From Rhizobium terricola (GTDB lineage: Bacteria > Pseudomonadota > Alphaproteobacteria > Rhizobiales > Rhizobiaceae), in the NCBI RefSeq assembly GCF_012927355.1, contig NZ_JABBGK010000003.1:310001-374000 (forward strand): a stretch of DNA of 64,000 bases, given 5' to 3'. The notes under the pieces were generated by a model. The model ran no database searches, was not told where the DNA came from, and saw nothing but the letters and a program-made list of their open reading frames with translations. Both the position numbers and the translations under genes were made by a program. Positions 9,864 through 17,642 of the stretch are shown piece by piece (within the stretch, counting starts at the first letter, position 1; the number at the start of each line of letters is the position of its first letter).

Positions 9864-11489
9864 TCAGGCGGTCGCGCCGCGGGTCTTTCTCTCGTGGATC
9901 TCGATCAGGGTGGGACCCAGCGTCCGGCTGGCATCGACCAGGGCTCCCGGCAGCGCATCGACGTCGGAAAGCCGGACGGCCGGCAGGCCATAGGCCTCGG
10001 CAATCTTCAGGAAATCGGGCGGGCTCGGCTTCACGCCTTCGGGCACGATCCCCTGTTCGATCATGTAGGTCTCGATCTCCTGATATCCGTCGTTGTTCCA
10101 GACGAGGAAGATCACCTGGGCGCCGGCGTCCTTGGCCGCGCCGAGCTCGGCGAGCGAGAACTGCAGCCCACCGTCCCCGACCAGGCAGACGATTTGCGTT
10201 GTCGGCTCCGCGATGCTCGCCCCGATGGCGGCCGGCGGCCCGTAGCCGAGCGCTCCGTAGCCGGTCGCGGCATTGAACCAGCCGTGCAGGCGATCGGCTT
10301 CATAGTAGAGGTTGCCGGAATAGACGGCCTGGGTGGAATCGCCGACGATGATTGCGCCGGGAAGCGTTTCCCGGATCGTCTCGAGGATAGAAATCTCGCA
10401 GCGCATCTTCGGCGTCAGTTCGGCAAGCGCCGCCTCGCGTGCTTGCAAGGCTCTCAGTACACCCTGCGCATCGATCTTTTCACCACCGAATTCGGCAAGC
10501 TCGGTCAAAAGGTCGTCGACGAGATTGTTGACCGTGGAGAGGATCGGCAGCGAAGCGGACGGCCCGCGGGCGAGCTGCGCCGCGTCGATGTCGACGCGCA
10601 CGAGAGTCTGCGGCAGTTCGGGGAAGCCGTTGTCGGCGTACATGTCGTAGTCGGTCTGGCCCATCTGCGTACCGAGCGCGAGAACCAGATCCGCGTCGGC
10701 GATCAGTCGGCGGACGGCCGCAAGACTTGGGCTTGCGGGAACGGACAGCGGATGCCGGTAGAACATGCCGCGCGCATTGACTGTGGTGACGACAGGCGCG
10801 TCGAGCCTTTCGGCCAGCACCTCGATGCCCGGAGCGGCAGAAACGGCGCCACCGCCGCACAGGATCACCGCACGCTTCGCCTGACGGCAGCGCTGGGCGA
10901 GATCGAGAACGGATGCGATGTCGGCGCGGGGTCGGGGGACGGGCGGATTTTCCGGCTGCGGCAGTGCTATGGGCTTTGCCATCACATCGGTCGGGATCTC
11001 GATATGTACGGGGCCGGGACGACCGGAGCGCAAAATGGCAAAGGCGCGGTTCATCACGGCCGGAAGGTCTTCCGGTTCCAGGAGCGTATGGGACATCAGC
11101 GCGAAAGACGCGATCATCGCCCGCTGGTCCGGCAATTCATGCAGGCGGCCGCGACCATGACCAAGGCTCGACCGGGCATTGACCCCGGAGATCACGAGCA
11201 GCGGCACCGAGTCCTGCTGGGCCTGGGCCATGGCCGTGATGGTGTTGGTGAGGCCCGGGCCGGTGATGACGAGGCAGACGCCTGGCTTGCCGCTGACGCG
11301 GGCATAGCCGTCGGCCATGAAGCCGGCACCCTGTTCGTGGCGCGGCGTGACATGGCGGATCTTTGCGCCCGCAAGGCCGCGATAGAGTTCCACGGTATGG
11401 ACGCCGGGGATGCCGAAGACGACATCGACGCCGTTGGCCTCCAGGATGTCGACCAGAGCCTCGCCGACCGTCTTCACTTTGTCGCCCAT
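9864..11489 (-). CDS. aruI: ThDP-dependent decarboxylase, AruI-like (5-guanidino-2-oxopentanoate decarboxylase)
   Basis: 541-aa enzyme of the acetolactate synthase/pyruvate decarboxylase superfamily. AruI decarboxylates 2-ketoarginine to 4-guanidinobutanal in the arginine transaminase pathway. The sequence shows the catalytic glutamate region (RHEQGAGFMADGYAR, E52) and the thiamine diphosphate motif GDGG (~437) followed by the NN pair (~461). Full length for the family. Its ATG lies inside the end of the aruH-like gene (16-base overlap), so the two are translationally coupled as last members of a four-gene operon. The specific name rests on similarity to AruI and on the transaminase next door; a generic acetolactate synthase paralogue is the alternative. 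Confidence 0.82.
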   Translation of the reverse strand: MGDKVKTVGEALVDILEANGVDVVFGIPGVHTVELYRGLAGAKIRHVTPRHEQGAGFMADGYARVSGKPGVCLVITGPGLTNTITAMAQAQQDSVPLLVISGVNARSSLGHGRGRLHELPDQRAMIASFALMSHTLLEPEDLPAVMNRAFAILRSGRPGPVHIEIPTDVMAKPIALPQPENPPVPRPRADIASVLDLAQRCRQAKRAVILCGGGAVSAAPGIEVLAERLDAPVVTTVNARGMFYRHPLSVPASPSLAAVRRLIADADLVLALGTQMGQTDYDMYADNGFPELPQTLVRVDIDAAQLARGPSASLPILSTVNNLVDDLLTELAEFGGEKIDAQGVLRALQAREAALAELTPKMRCEISILETIRETLPGAIIVGDSTQAVYSGNLYYEADRLHGWFNAATGYGALGYGPPAAIGASIAEPTTQIVCLVGDGGLQFSLAELGAAKDAGAQVIFLVWNNDGYQEIETYMIEQGIVPEGVKPSPPDFLKIAEAYGLPAVRLSDVDALPGALVDASRTLGPTLIEIHERKTRGATA

Positions 11490-12691
11490 CGCGGGGTGTC
11501 CTTCTCGCCAACCAGTTCATTTGCCAGGTCGACCATGCGCCCCGTGGCGGTTGCCAGCTTAGGGTCATCGACCGTCAGCGAAATGCGGATGAAGTTTTCG
11601 GCTTCCTCGCCGAAGGAGGCGCCGGGCATGACGGCGACATCCTTTTCATCGAGCAGACGCTTGGCGAAGGCCTGGCCGGCGAGGCCCGAGGCGGAAACGT
11701 CGACGACGATGAACATGCCGCCCTCCGGCATCATTGGCTTCAGGATGCCGTCCTGGTCGAGGATGCCGGCAACCAGTCTCGCACGCCGCTCGTAGTTGTC
11801 GCGCATGACGGCGGCGGTATCGAACGGCTGTGTCAGGGCCATTGCGGTCATGTCGGCGATGAACGGCTGCACGCCGAACAGCATGGTTTCCGAGACAGGC
11901 AGAAGACGGTCGCAGAATTCCGTGGGGCCTACCGCCCAGCCGCTGCGGAAGCCCGGTGCAGCATGGGACTTCGAGATCGACGAGACGACGATGGTGCGTT
12001 CGGCAAGTTCGGGATCGTCGAAGGGCGAGGCGAAGGCGGCGCCGAAGATCAGCTCTTCATAGACTTCGTCGCAGACGATCCAGAGATCGTGCCGGCGGCA
12101 GACGTCGCCGATGGCGGCAATCTCGGAGGCGGTCAGGACGGCCCCCGTCGGATTGTGCGGCGTGTTGAGCAGCAAAACACGCGAGCGCGGGGTCACGGCA
12201 CGTTCCAGATCCTCTGCCTGGAGGTGAAAGCGCTTTTCCGGATGAAGCGGAACCGGAACCATGCGCGCGCCGCTCGAGGCGATCACGCCTTCATAGGTCG
12301 CGTAATAGGGGTCGCCGACCAACACCTCGTCGTCGCGCTCAAGCAGGCCGAGCATGACGGTGAAGAGTGCGGTCTGGGTACCGGGGAAGCAGAGCACGTT
12401 GCGCTCGGTGGCGTCGGCTCGGCGCTTGCGATATTTCCCGACGAGTGCCGCCACGACGGAAGCCTCGCCGCGGCCGTTGGAATAGCGGGTGCGGCCCGCA
12501 TACATGGCGCGGGCGCATTCGTCGAGCAGGGACTGATCGGGACGCACATCCGGTTCGCCGATCGTCAGTTCGATGACGGGCGTGCCTGCGGCGGCCTTGC
12601 GCCGCGCCTCGATGTGAATGGCCCATTTGCCGGAGCCGAGATCGGCAAGGCGTTCGGTGATGGCTGCGTAACGCATGGGTTGTCCAATCAT
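11474..12691 (-). CDS. aruH: Class I/II aminotransferase, AruH-like (arginine:pyruvate transaminase)
   Basis: 405-aa fold-type I PLP aminotransferase. AruH moves the amino group of arginine to pyruvate, giving 2-ketoarginine and alanine. Seen: NPTGA (substrate/PLP region), CDEVYEELIF, and the PLP-lysine motif SSISKSHAAPGFRSGW (~residue 240). The chosen ATG at 12691 overlaps the TGA of the upstream TetR gene (ATGA); an in-frame ATG at 12676 (MRYAAITERL) is an equally plausible start. It overlaps the aruI-like gene by 16 bases. The tight coupling to an AruI-like decarboxylase is the main reason to prefer arginine over other amino acids as substrate. Confidence 0.83.
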   Translation of the reverse strand: MIGQPMRYAAITERLADLGSGKWAIHIEARRKAAAGTPVIELTIGEPDVRPDQSLLDECARAMYAGRTRYSNGRGEASVVAALVGKYRKRRADATERNVLCFPGTQTALFTVMLGLLERDDEVLVGDPYYATYEGVIASSGARMVPVPLHPEKRFHLQAEDLERAVTPRSRVLLLNTPHNPTGAVLTASEIAAIGDVCRRHDLWIVCDEVYEELIFGAAFASPFDDPELAERTIVVSSISKSHAAPGFRSGWAVGPTEFCDRLLPVSETMLFGVQPFIADMTAMALTQPFDTAAVMRDNYERRARLVAGILDQDGILKPMMPEGGMFIVVDVSASGLAGQAFAKRLLDEKDVAVMPGASFGEEAENFIRISLTVDDPKLATATGRMVDLANELVGEKDTPRWATK

Positions 12692-13344
12692 TTCTTGTCG
12701 TGTGCGACGGCTTTGGCTTCGACGAGGCTCAGGCCACCGAGCAGCGCCTCGACCGAGGCAAGCGCGATGCGGGGCAGCGCCTGGTCGTCGAAAAGGTCGC
12801 CGGCCAGAGAGCCTTCGAGCCACAATCCGTCGATCAGGCCGTTGATGGCGATCGCGAGTTCATGGCATTCGGCGGGTTCAATCGAGCGGCCGCATTCCTT
12901 GAGGAACGCTGCCGTCAGCGTCTCGAGCGAGGCCAGGAAGGTGAGGTAATTTTCGCGGTGGATGCGGGCGAATTCCGGGTCGACGCGCACATGGCTGATG
13001 AAGGCCGCCCAGAGGGACAGGGTGCGCGGGTCGGTCACCGGCGGGCTGACATTGGCGATGATGAAGTCGTGCAGCCGCTGGCGCGCACTTTCTCCGGCCG
13101 TCTCCGCGGCATTGACCGCCGCCGAGGACATCGTCGTCATGATCTCGCGATAGGCGGCCTGAAGCATCTGGTCCTTGCCGGTGAAATAGTGGCGGATGAG
13201 GCCGCCGGTGACACCGGCACGGGCCGCGATCTGGCGGACGGTCGCGCCCTGCAAACCGTGTTCCGAGATACAGTCGAGCGTAGCCGTGATCAGGTCCTGG
13301 CGGCGTTCGGCTTCGCCAGCGCGGTGAAAGGTGCGGCGGGTCAT
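12688..13344 (-). CDS. TetR-family regulator, BetI-like
   Basis: 218 aa. The N-terminal helix-turn-helix (residues ~15-60: LITATLDCISEHG, VRQIAARAGVTGGLIRHYF) is typical of the BetI branch of TetR repressors, and the C-terminal ligand domain looks like the BetI-type domain. The open frame extends much further upstream, but ATG 13344 gives the normal TetR N-terminus and overlaps the stop of the hydrolase gene (ATGA). The ATGA at its own end couples it to the transaminase gene. Its place inside an arginine locus suggests it represses this operon and perhaps the divergent transporter, sensing a guanidino compound; the ligand is not evident from sequence. Confidence 0.85.
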   Translation of the reverse strand: MTRRTFHRAGEAERRQDLITATLDCISEHGLQGATVRQIAARAGVTGGLIRHYFTGKDQMLQAAYREIMTTMSSAAVNAAETAGESARQRLHDFIIANVSPPVTDPRTLSLWAAFISHVRVDPEFARIHRENYLTFLASLETLTAAFLKECGRSIEPAECHELAIAINGLIDGLWLEGSLAGDLFDDQALPRIALASVEALLGGLSLVEAKAVAHDKK

Positions 13345-14219
13345 GGCTCGAGCCTGAGGATCGGGCGCGTCAGGCAGGTCGGGCCGCCCTCGCAGGCGAT
13401 GCAGAGCGCATCCGCGGCGAAGACCTGAACGTCGCAGCCTGCGGCTTCCATGGCCGCCCGGGTCTCGGGGAAACCGTCGACCATGATGACCTTGCTCGGA
13501 GCGGTCGGAAGGACGTTGAGGTTGAGGCCACTGCTCGCGGCGAATTCGCTTTCGGGTGCGACCACCAGCCGAATGCCTTTTTCCTTCAGAAGGAAATAGA
13601 AGGCTGCCGGCAGCAGGGGTGCATGTACCAGCGCGAGGTCGTCGGCAAGCGGGCTGATGACCGACATCAGATGAAGACAAGCCTCCTCGCCCTGCCACAG
13701 CGGCAGGTCGAAGCCGAGCACGGTTACGCCGAGCGGTGCAAGAATGGCGGAGACCTGGTCGATGCCGGCCTGGTTCGAGCGCACGCCGCGGCCGATCGCC
13801 AGCGTCTTGTCATCGACCCAGACGCAGTCGCCGCCTTCGACGGTGCCGAGAGCCTCGACGCGGCCTAGGATCGGAACGCCGGCCTTACGATAGGCCGCCT
13901 CGTGCAGTGCCGGCTCTCCGGCGCGCAACGGTTTGCCCATGTTGAGGATGATTGCACCCTTGTCCGTCATCAGTGACGGGTCGTGGGTGAACATGGCATC
14001 GGCCAGGCCGTCGCCATTGTCCTCGAGCCAGAGGATCTCGGCTCCCGAGGCGGCGACGAGGCGCGCGAACTCGCCATATTGGACAATGGCTTTCTCGCCG
14101 TCGAATGTCGGGTCATAGTGCCATTTCTTCGGGTCCGCAGCTCTCAGGCTTGGTCCGGGGCGACGCATCAGGACGCGACGCAGCGGCTTTGCCATTTCCT
14201 GCGAGCCGTATTCCTTCAT
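13341..14219 (-). CDS. Dimethylargininase/arginine deiminase-superfamily hydrolase
   Basis: 292-aa member of the amidinotransferase fold. Dimethylarginine dimethylaminohydrolases convert N-omega-methylated arginines to citrulline and methylamines. The catalytic cysteine sits near the C-terminus (CEGGPTCLTRPI, ~residue 282), with GGDCVW and the CLHLMS histidine region as other active-site signatures. Much shorter than true arginine deiminase (~400 aa). Start: ATG 14219 has an excellent GGAGGAAG six bases upstream, better than the longer frame or ATG 14195. First gene of the four-gene minus-strand operon and divergent from a polar amino acid ABC transporter. Methylarginine, arginine or another guanidino acid is the likely substrate; which one cannot be read from sequence. 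Confidence 0.83.
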   Translation of the reverse strand: MKEYGSQEMAKPLRRVLMRRPGPSLRAADPKKWHYDPTFDGEKAIVQYGEFARLVAASGAEILWLEDNGDGLADAMFTHDPSLMTDKGAIILNMGKPLRAGEPALHEAAYRKAGVPILGRVEALGTVEGGDCVWVDDKTLAIGRGVRSNQAGIDQVSAILAPLGVTVLGFDLPLWQGEEACLHLMSVISPLADDLALVHAPLLPAAFYFLLKEKGIRLVVAPESEFAASSGLNLNVLPTAPSKVIMVDGFPETRAAMEAAGCDVQVFAADALCIACEGGPTCLTRPILRLEP

Positions 14220-14255
14220 GCGCTTCTTCCTCCGACGGGCAGGCCCGGCAACCAT

Positions 14256-14286
14256 TTGCGGCTCTGCGTATCGTTTTATTTATACG
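14256..14286. promoter_or_regulatory. Candidate divergent promoter/operator of the arginine locus
   Basis: Between the divergent operons lies an AT-rich segment with the inverted repeat CGTAT (14267-14271)-N10-ATACG (14282-14286). On the plus strand TTGCGG (14256-14261) lies 17 bases before TTTATA (14279-14284), a weak sigma70-like pair. The repeat overlaps this promoter, so it is a reasonable operator for the TetR protein encoded nearby. This is inference from position and symmetry only. Confidence 0.3.
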
Positions 14287-14426
14287 GTTGAATAATTGCC
14301 GCACAAGTGCAAAACTCGCGTCAATTCACCGGGCGTGGTCCAGCGGCGCACCGGGCAGACAAGAAGCTGGCGGGAACAGTCGCAACGATCTGCCGGAGGT
14401 ATTTCTCCGGACATTGGCGGTATTTC

Positions 14427-15200
14427 ATGACGGAATCGGCGCATGCCATCGAGGTGCAGAATCTCCACAAACGGTTCGGGCCTCTCGAAGTACTAAAGGG
14501 TGTTTCCCTCTCGGCCAGACAAGGCGACGTGATCGCCATCATCGGCGGCTCTGGTTCGGGCAAGTCGACCTTCCTGCGATGCATCAACATGCTGGAACTG
14601 CCGAGTGCGGGCTCCGTAACGGTGCATGGCGAGACCATCGAGATGAAAAAGGACGGGCATGGTGGGCTGATGCCGGCCAATCGCCGCCAGGTTCAGCGCA
14701 TCCGCAGCCAGCTCGGCATGGTGTTCCAGAGTTTCAACCTGTGGCAGCACATGACCGTTCTGCAGAACGTCATCGAGGTGCCGGTCCACGTTCTCGGCAT
14801 GCCGAAGGACAAGGCTGTCGATATTGCCGAAACGCTTCTGAGGCGGGTCGGCCTCTATGAGAAGCGGGATGCCTATCCCGCCTTCCTGTCGGGCGGCCAG
14901 CAGCAGCGCGCCGCGATTGCCCGGGCGCTCGCCATCCAGCCGCTCGTCATGCTGTTCGACGAACCGACTTCCGCGCTCGATCCGGAACTGGTCGGCGAAG
15001 TGCTCTCCGTCATCGGCGACCTCGCCAAGGAGAAGCGAACGATGATCCTCGTCACCCATGAGATGAAGTTCGCCCGAGAGGTGTCGAACCACGTCGTCTT
15101 TCTACATGGGGGCGTAATCGAGGAGCAGGGGCCGCCGGACCAGGTGTTCGGCGCGCCGAAATCCGAGCGGCTGAAGAAATTCATCAGCTCTATCCATTGA
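14427..15200 (+). CDS. Polar amino acid ABC transporter ATP-binding protein (HisP/OccP-like)
   Basis: 257-aa ABC ATPase of the polar amino acid uptake family. Walker A GGSGSGKST (~residues 37-45), Q-loop, signature LSGGQQQRAAIARAL and Walker B VMLFDEPTSALDPE are intact. The open frame begins further upstream, but MTESAHAIEVQNLHKRFG is the usual N-terminus. It powers the transporter made with the next three genes. Organisation and gene order resemble histidine/arginine/opine importers; the divergent arginine-catabolic operon points to arginine or a derivative as substrate. Confidence 0.92.
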   Translation: MTESAHAIEVQNLHKRFGPLEVLKGVSLSARQGDVIAIIGGSGSGKSTFLRCINMLELPSAGSVTVHGETIEMKKDGHGGLMPANRRQVQRIRSQLGMVFQSFNLWQHMTVLQNVIEVPVHVLGMPKDKAVDIAETLLRRVGLYEKRDAYPAFLSGGQQQRAAIARALAIQPLVMLFDEPTSALDPELVGEVLSVIGDLAKEKRTMILVTHEMKFAREVSNHVVFLHGGVIEEQGPPDQVFGAPKSERLKKFISSIH

Positions 15201-15234
15201 GAACTTCACCAAGTCATAAAACAGGGGAACTGGA

Positions 15235-16014
15235 ATGAAGAATGCAATGAAGATCGCAGTCATGGCCGTGGCACTCAGCGGTGCAGTGTTCGGCTCGGCA
15301 CTCGCCGAAGAGGTGAAGGTGGGCTTTGCCGCCGAACCCTATCCGCCGTTCGCATCGCCGGATGCCAACGGCAAGTGGATCGGCTGGGAAGTCGAGTTCA
15401 TGGAGGCGCTTTGCGCCGAGGCCAAGCTCGACTGCGTCATCACGCCGGTCGCCTGGGACGGCATCATCCCGGCGCTGACGTCGAAGAAAATCGACATGAT
15501 CGTCGGTTCAATGTCGATCACCGAAGAACGCCTGAAGACGATCGATTTTTCCGACAAGTACTACAACACGCCGACCGCCATCATGGGCCCGAAGGGGGAA
15601 AAGTTTGACGCGACGCCTGAAGGCCTCGCCGGCAAGATCATCGGCGTGCAGGTCTCGACCATCCACCAGGACTACGTGAACAAGTATTTCGGCCCGACCG
15701 CTGCCGAGGTCAAGGAATACCAGACGCAGGACGAGGCCAACCAAGATCTCGCCGCCGGCCGTGTCGATGCCGTGCAGGCCGACGTGATCGCGCTCGATGC
15801 CTTCATCAAGTCGGAGGCAGGTGCCTGCTGCGAGATCAAGGGCAATGTCGTGGACGATCCGGCCATCCTCGGTGCCGGCGTCGGTGTTGGCCTGCGCAAG
15901 GGCGAGACCGAACTGAAGGACAAGGTCAATGCCGCGATCAAGGCGATCCGCGCCAACGGCACCTACGACACCTTCTCCAAGAAGTATTTCGACTTCGACA
16001 TCTACGGCGGCTGA
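15235..16014 (+). CDS. Polar amino acid ABC transporter periplasmic binding protein
   Basis: 259 aa with a Sec signal peptide (residues 1-24, ending GSALA) and an SBP_bac_3 fold (PPFASPDANGKWIGWEVEFMEALC; SMSITEERLKTIDFSDKYY). It follows the ATPase gene by 34 bases and has a GGGGA Shine-Dalgarno. It binds the substrate in the periplasm, by family likely arginine, ornithine, histidine or lysine, or a related opine or guanidino acid. A strong hairpin directly downstream probably lets this gene be expressed above the permeases. Confidence 0.92.
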   Translation: MKNAMKIAVMAVALSGAVFGSALAEEVKVGFAAEPYPPFASPDANGKWIGWEVEFMEALCAEAKLDCVITPVAWDGIIPALTSKKIDMIVGSMSITEERLKTIDFSDKYYNTPTAIMGPKGEKFDATPEGLAGKIIGVQVSTIHQDYVNKYFGPTAAEVKEYQTQDEANQDLAAGRVDAVQADVIALDAFIKSEAGACCEIKGNVVDDPAILGAGVGVGLRKGETELKDKVNAAIKAIRANGTYDTFSKKYFDFDIYGG

Positions 16015-16025
16015 GCCATAGCCTG

Positions 16026-16054
16026 GGCATGCGGCGGCGAGCCCGCCGCATGCC
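16026..16054 (+). other. Intercistronic hairpin after the binding-protein gene
   Basis: Perfect 12-bp stem (16026-16037 with 16043-16054, five-base loop) without a T-run, located between binding-protein and permease genes. Such hairpins commonly protect the upstream mRNA end or partly attenuate transcription, giving excess binding protein over permease. Confidence 0.6.
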
Positions 16055-16086
16055 ATTTTCCTTTGTTCATTTTCGGGTAGTTCACG

Positions 16087-16818
16087 ATGGCGGCAGCGGC
16101 CGGCGGCCTTTTCGATCTCAGTCTTCTCGCGTTATCGCCTCCCGGCTGGGGCGGCGTTCTTCTCGAGGGCTTCGTGCGCTCGCTGCAGCTTGCGATCGGT
16201 GGCTATGCGCTTGGCATCGTGATCGGCATCGGTGGCGCCTTCGGGAAGCTCTATGGCGGGCCGATCATCAGGGACCTGCTGGAGGTCTACACGACGCTGA
16301 TCCGCGCCGTGCCGGAGCTGGTGCTCATCCTGCTGCTCTATTATGCCGGCACCGATGCGGTGAACGCCCTGCTTTCCCTGATCAGCCTGCCACCTGTCGA
16401 TATCAGCGGTCTCGTCGCCGGCATCTTCGTGATCGGCGTGGTCCAGGGCGCCTATTCGACCGAAGTGCTGCGCGGGGCGATCAAGGCCGTCCCGGCCGGG
16501 CAGATCGAGGCCGCCCGCGCCTTCGGAATGTCGCCGTTCAAGGCGCTGACGCGGGTGACGCTGCCGGCCATGCTGCCTTTCGCCATTCCGGGACTTGCCA
16601 ATCTCTGGCTGATTTCCACCAAGGATACGGCGCTGTTGGCCGTCGTCGGTTTCAGCGAGCTGACGCTTGTCACGCGCCAGGCCGCCGGTACGACCAAGGC
16701 CTATATGCTGTTCTTCTGCGCGGCCGGCGTTCTCTATCTCGCACTGACGCTCGTCTCCAACATCGTCATCGGCATCATCGAGCGCCGGGCGCGACGTGGC
16801 ATAGCGGAGCCGGTGTGA
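16087..16818 (+). CDS. Polar amino acid ABC transporter permease (HisQ-like)
   Basis: 243-aa inner-membrane permease with about five hydrophobic segments and the EAA loop (EAARAFGMSPFKALTRVTLPAMLPFAIPG, residues ~139-167, of which EAARAFGMS is the core). The N-terminal region (VYTTLIRAVPELVLILLLYY) is typical of HisQ/OccQ proteins. It pairs with the next gene, which starts five bases after its stop, as a heterodimeric channel. Confidence 0.9.
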   Translation: MAAAAGGLFDLSLLALSPPGWGGVLLEGFVRSLQLAIGGYALGIVIGIGGAFGKLYGGPIIRDLLEVYTTLIRAVPELVLILLLYYAGTDAVNALLSLISLPPVDISGLVAGIFVIGVVQGAYSTEVLRGAIKAVPAGQIEAARAFGMSPFKALTRVTLPAMLPFAIPGLANLWLISTKDTALLAVVGFSELTLVTRQAAGTTKAYMLFFCAAGVLYLALTLVSNIVIGIIERRARRGIAEPV

Positions 16819-16822
16819 GCCC

Positions 16823-17641
16823 ATGAGCGATATCGTGTCCGACGCACCCGCCGCCTACCAACCGCCGCGCGGCCGGCACCTGTTTGAACCGCATCGGCTG
16901 GCACTGATGGCCATCTTCGCCGTCCTCATCTTCTGTGTGGTGTGGTTCATGCGCTGGGACTGGCTGCCCAAATACCAGGGCCGGCTGATTGCAGGCGTCG
17001 GGCAAACCTTGCTGATGCTGTTTTCCACCGCGATCGTCGGCTTTCTGCTCGCCGTGCCGATCGGCCTTGTCCAGGTGGCTGGCCCGCGTCCGCTCGCCTG
17101 GCTCGCCAAGATATTCTGCACCCTGATCCGCGGCACGCCGCTGCTCCTGCAGCTGTGGCTGCTTTATTACGGCCTCGGCTCGCTCTTCGCCCAATACCCC
17201 GAGATCCGTTCCTCCTTTCTCTGGCCCTATCTGCGGCAGGCCTGGCCCTATGGCTTCACGGCCCTGATGCTGTCCTTTGCGGCCTATGAGGGCGAGGTGA
17301 TGCGCGGTGCCTTTGCCGGGGTTCCGAAGGGTGAGCTCGAGGCGGCGCGCGCCTTCGGCATGAGCCGGTTCACGGCCTTCCGGCGCGTCTGGCTGCCGAG
17401 GGCCGTGCACCGGGCGCTGCCGACGCTCAATGGGGAGACCGTGCTGCAGCTCAAGTCGACGCCGCTGGTGGCGACGATCACCGTCATCGACGTCTATGCG
17501 GTGATCTCGAAAGTCCGGCAGGACACTTACCTCACTTACGAACCGCTGCTATTGCTGGCGCTCATCTATCTGTGCCTGACCGGGGTCCTCGTGACGGCGT
17601 TCAGGATGTTTGAAAACCGCATACCAACCCGTGGTGCCTGA
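16823..17641 (+). CDS. Polar amino acid ABC transporter permease (HisM-like)
   Basis: 272-aa inner-membrane permease, second half of the channel. An N-terminal cytoplasmic stretch (~25 residues) precedes the first membrane segment. The family motif TLIRGTPLLLQLWLLYYGL and the EAA loop (EAARAFGMSRFTAFRRVWLP) are clear. Its stop is one base before the ATG of the M20 hydrolase gene, so transport and hydrolysis are co-expressed. Confidence 0.9.
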   Translation: MSDIVSDAPAAYQPPRGRHLFEPHRLALMAIFAVLIFCVVWFMRWDWLPKYQGRLIAGVGQTLLMLFSTAIVGFLLAVPIGLVQVAGPRPLAWLAKIFCTLIRGTPLLLQLWLLYYGLGSLFAQYPEIRSSFLWPYLRQAWPYGFTALMLSFAAYEGEVMRGAFAGVPKGELEAARAFGMSRFTAFRRVWLPRAVHRALPTLNGETVLQLKSTPLVATITVIDVYAVISKVRQDTYLTYEPLLLLALIYLCLTGVLVTAFRMFENRIPTRGA

Positions 17642-17642
17642 C

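Noticed and set aside
9795..11795. 666-codon open frame opposite the aruI-like gene, and 418- to 580-codon frames opposite ispG, phaA and the helicase
   Set aside because: Each lies antisense to a gene with clear motifs; none has its own start signals.
12688..13698. 336-aa version of the TetR gene and similarly extended frames for ispA, mtgA, phhB and argG
   Set aside because: The extra N-terminal parts overlap neighbouring genes and look like shadow sequence; internal starts with ribosome sites or overlaps give normal family lengths.
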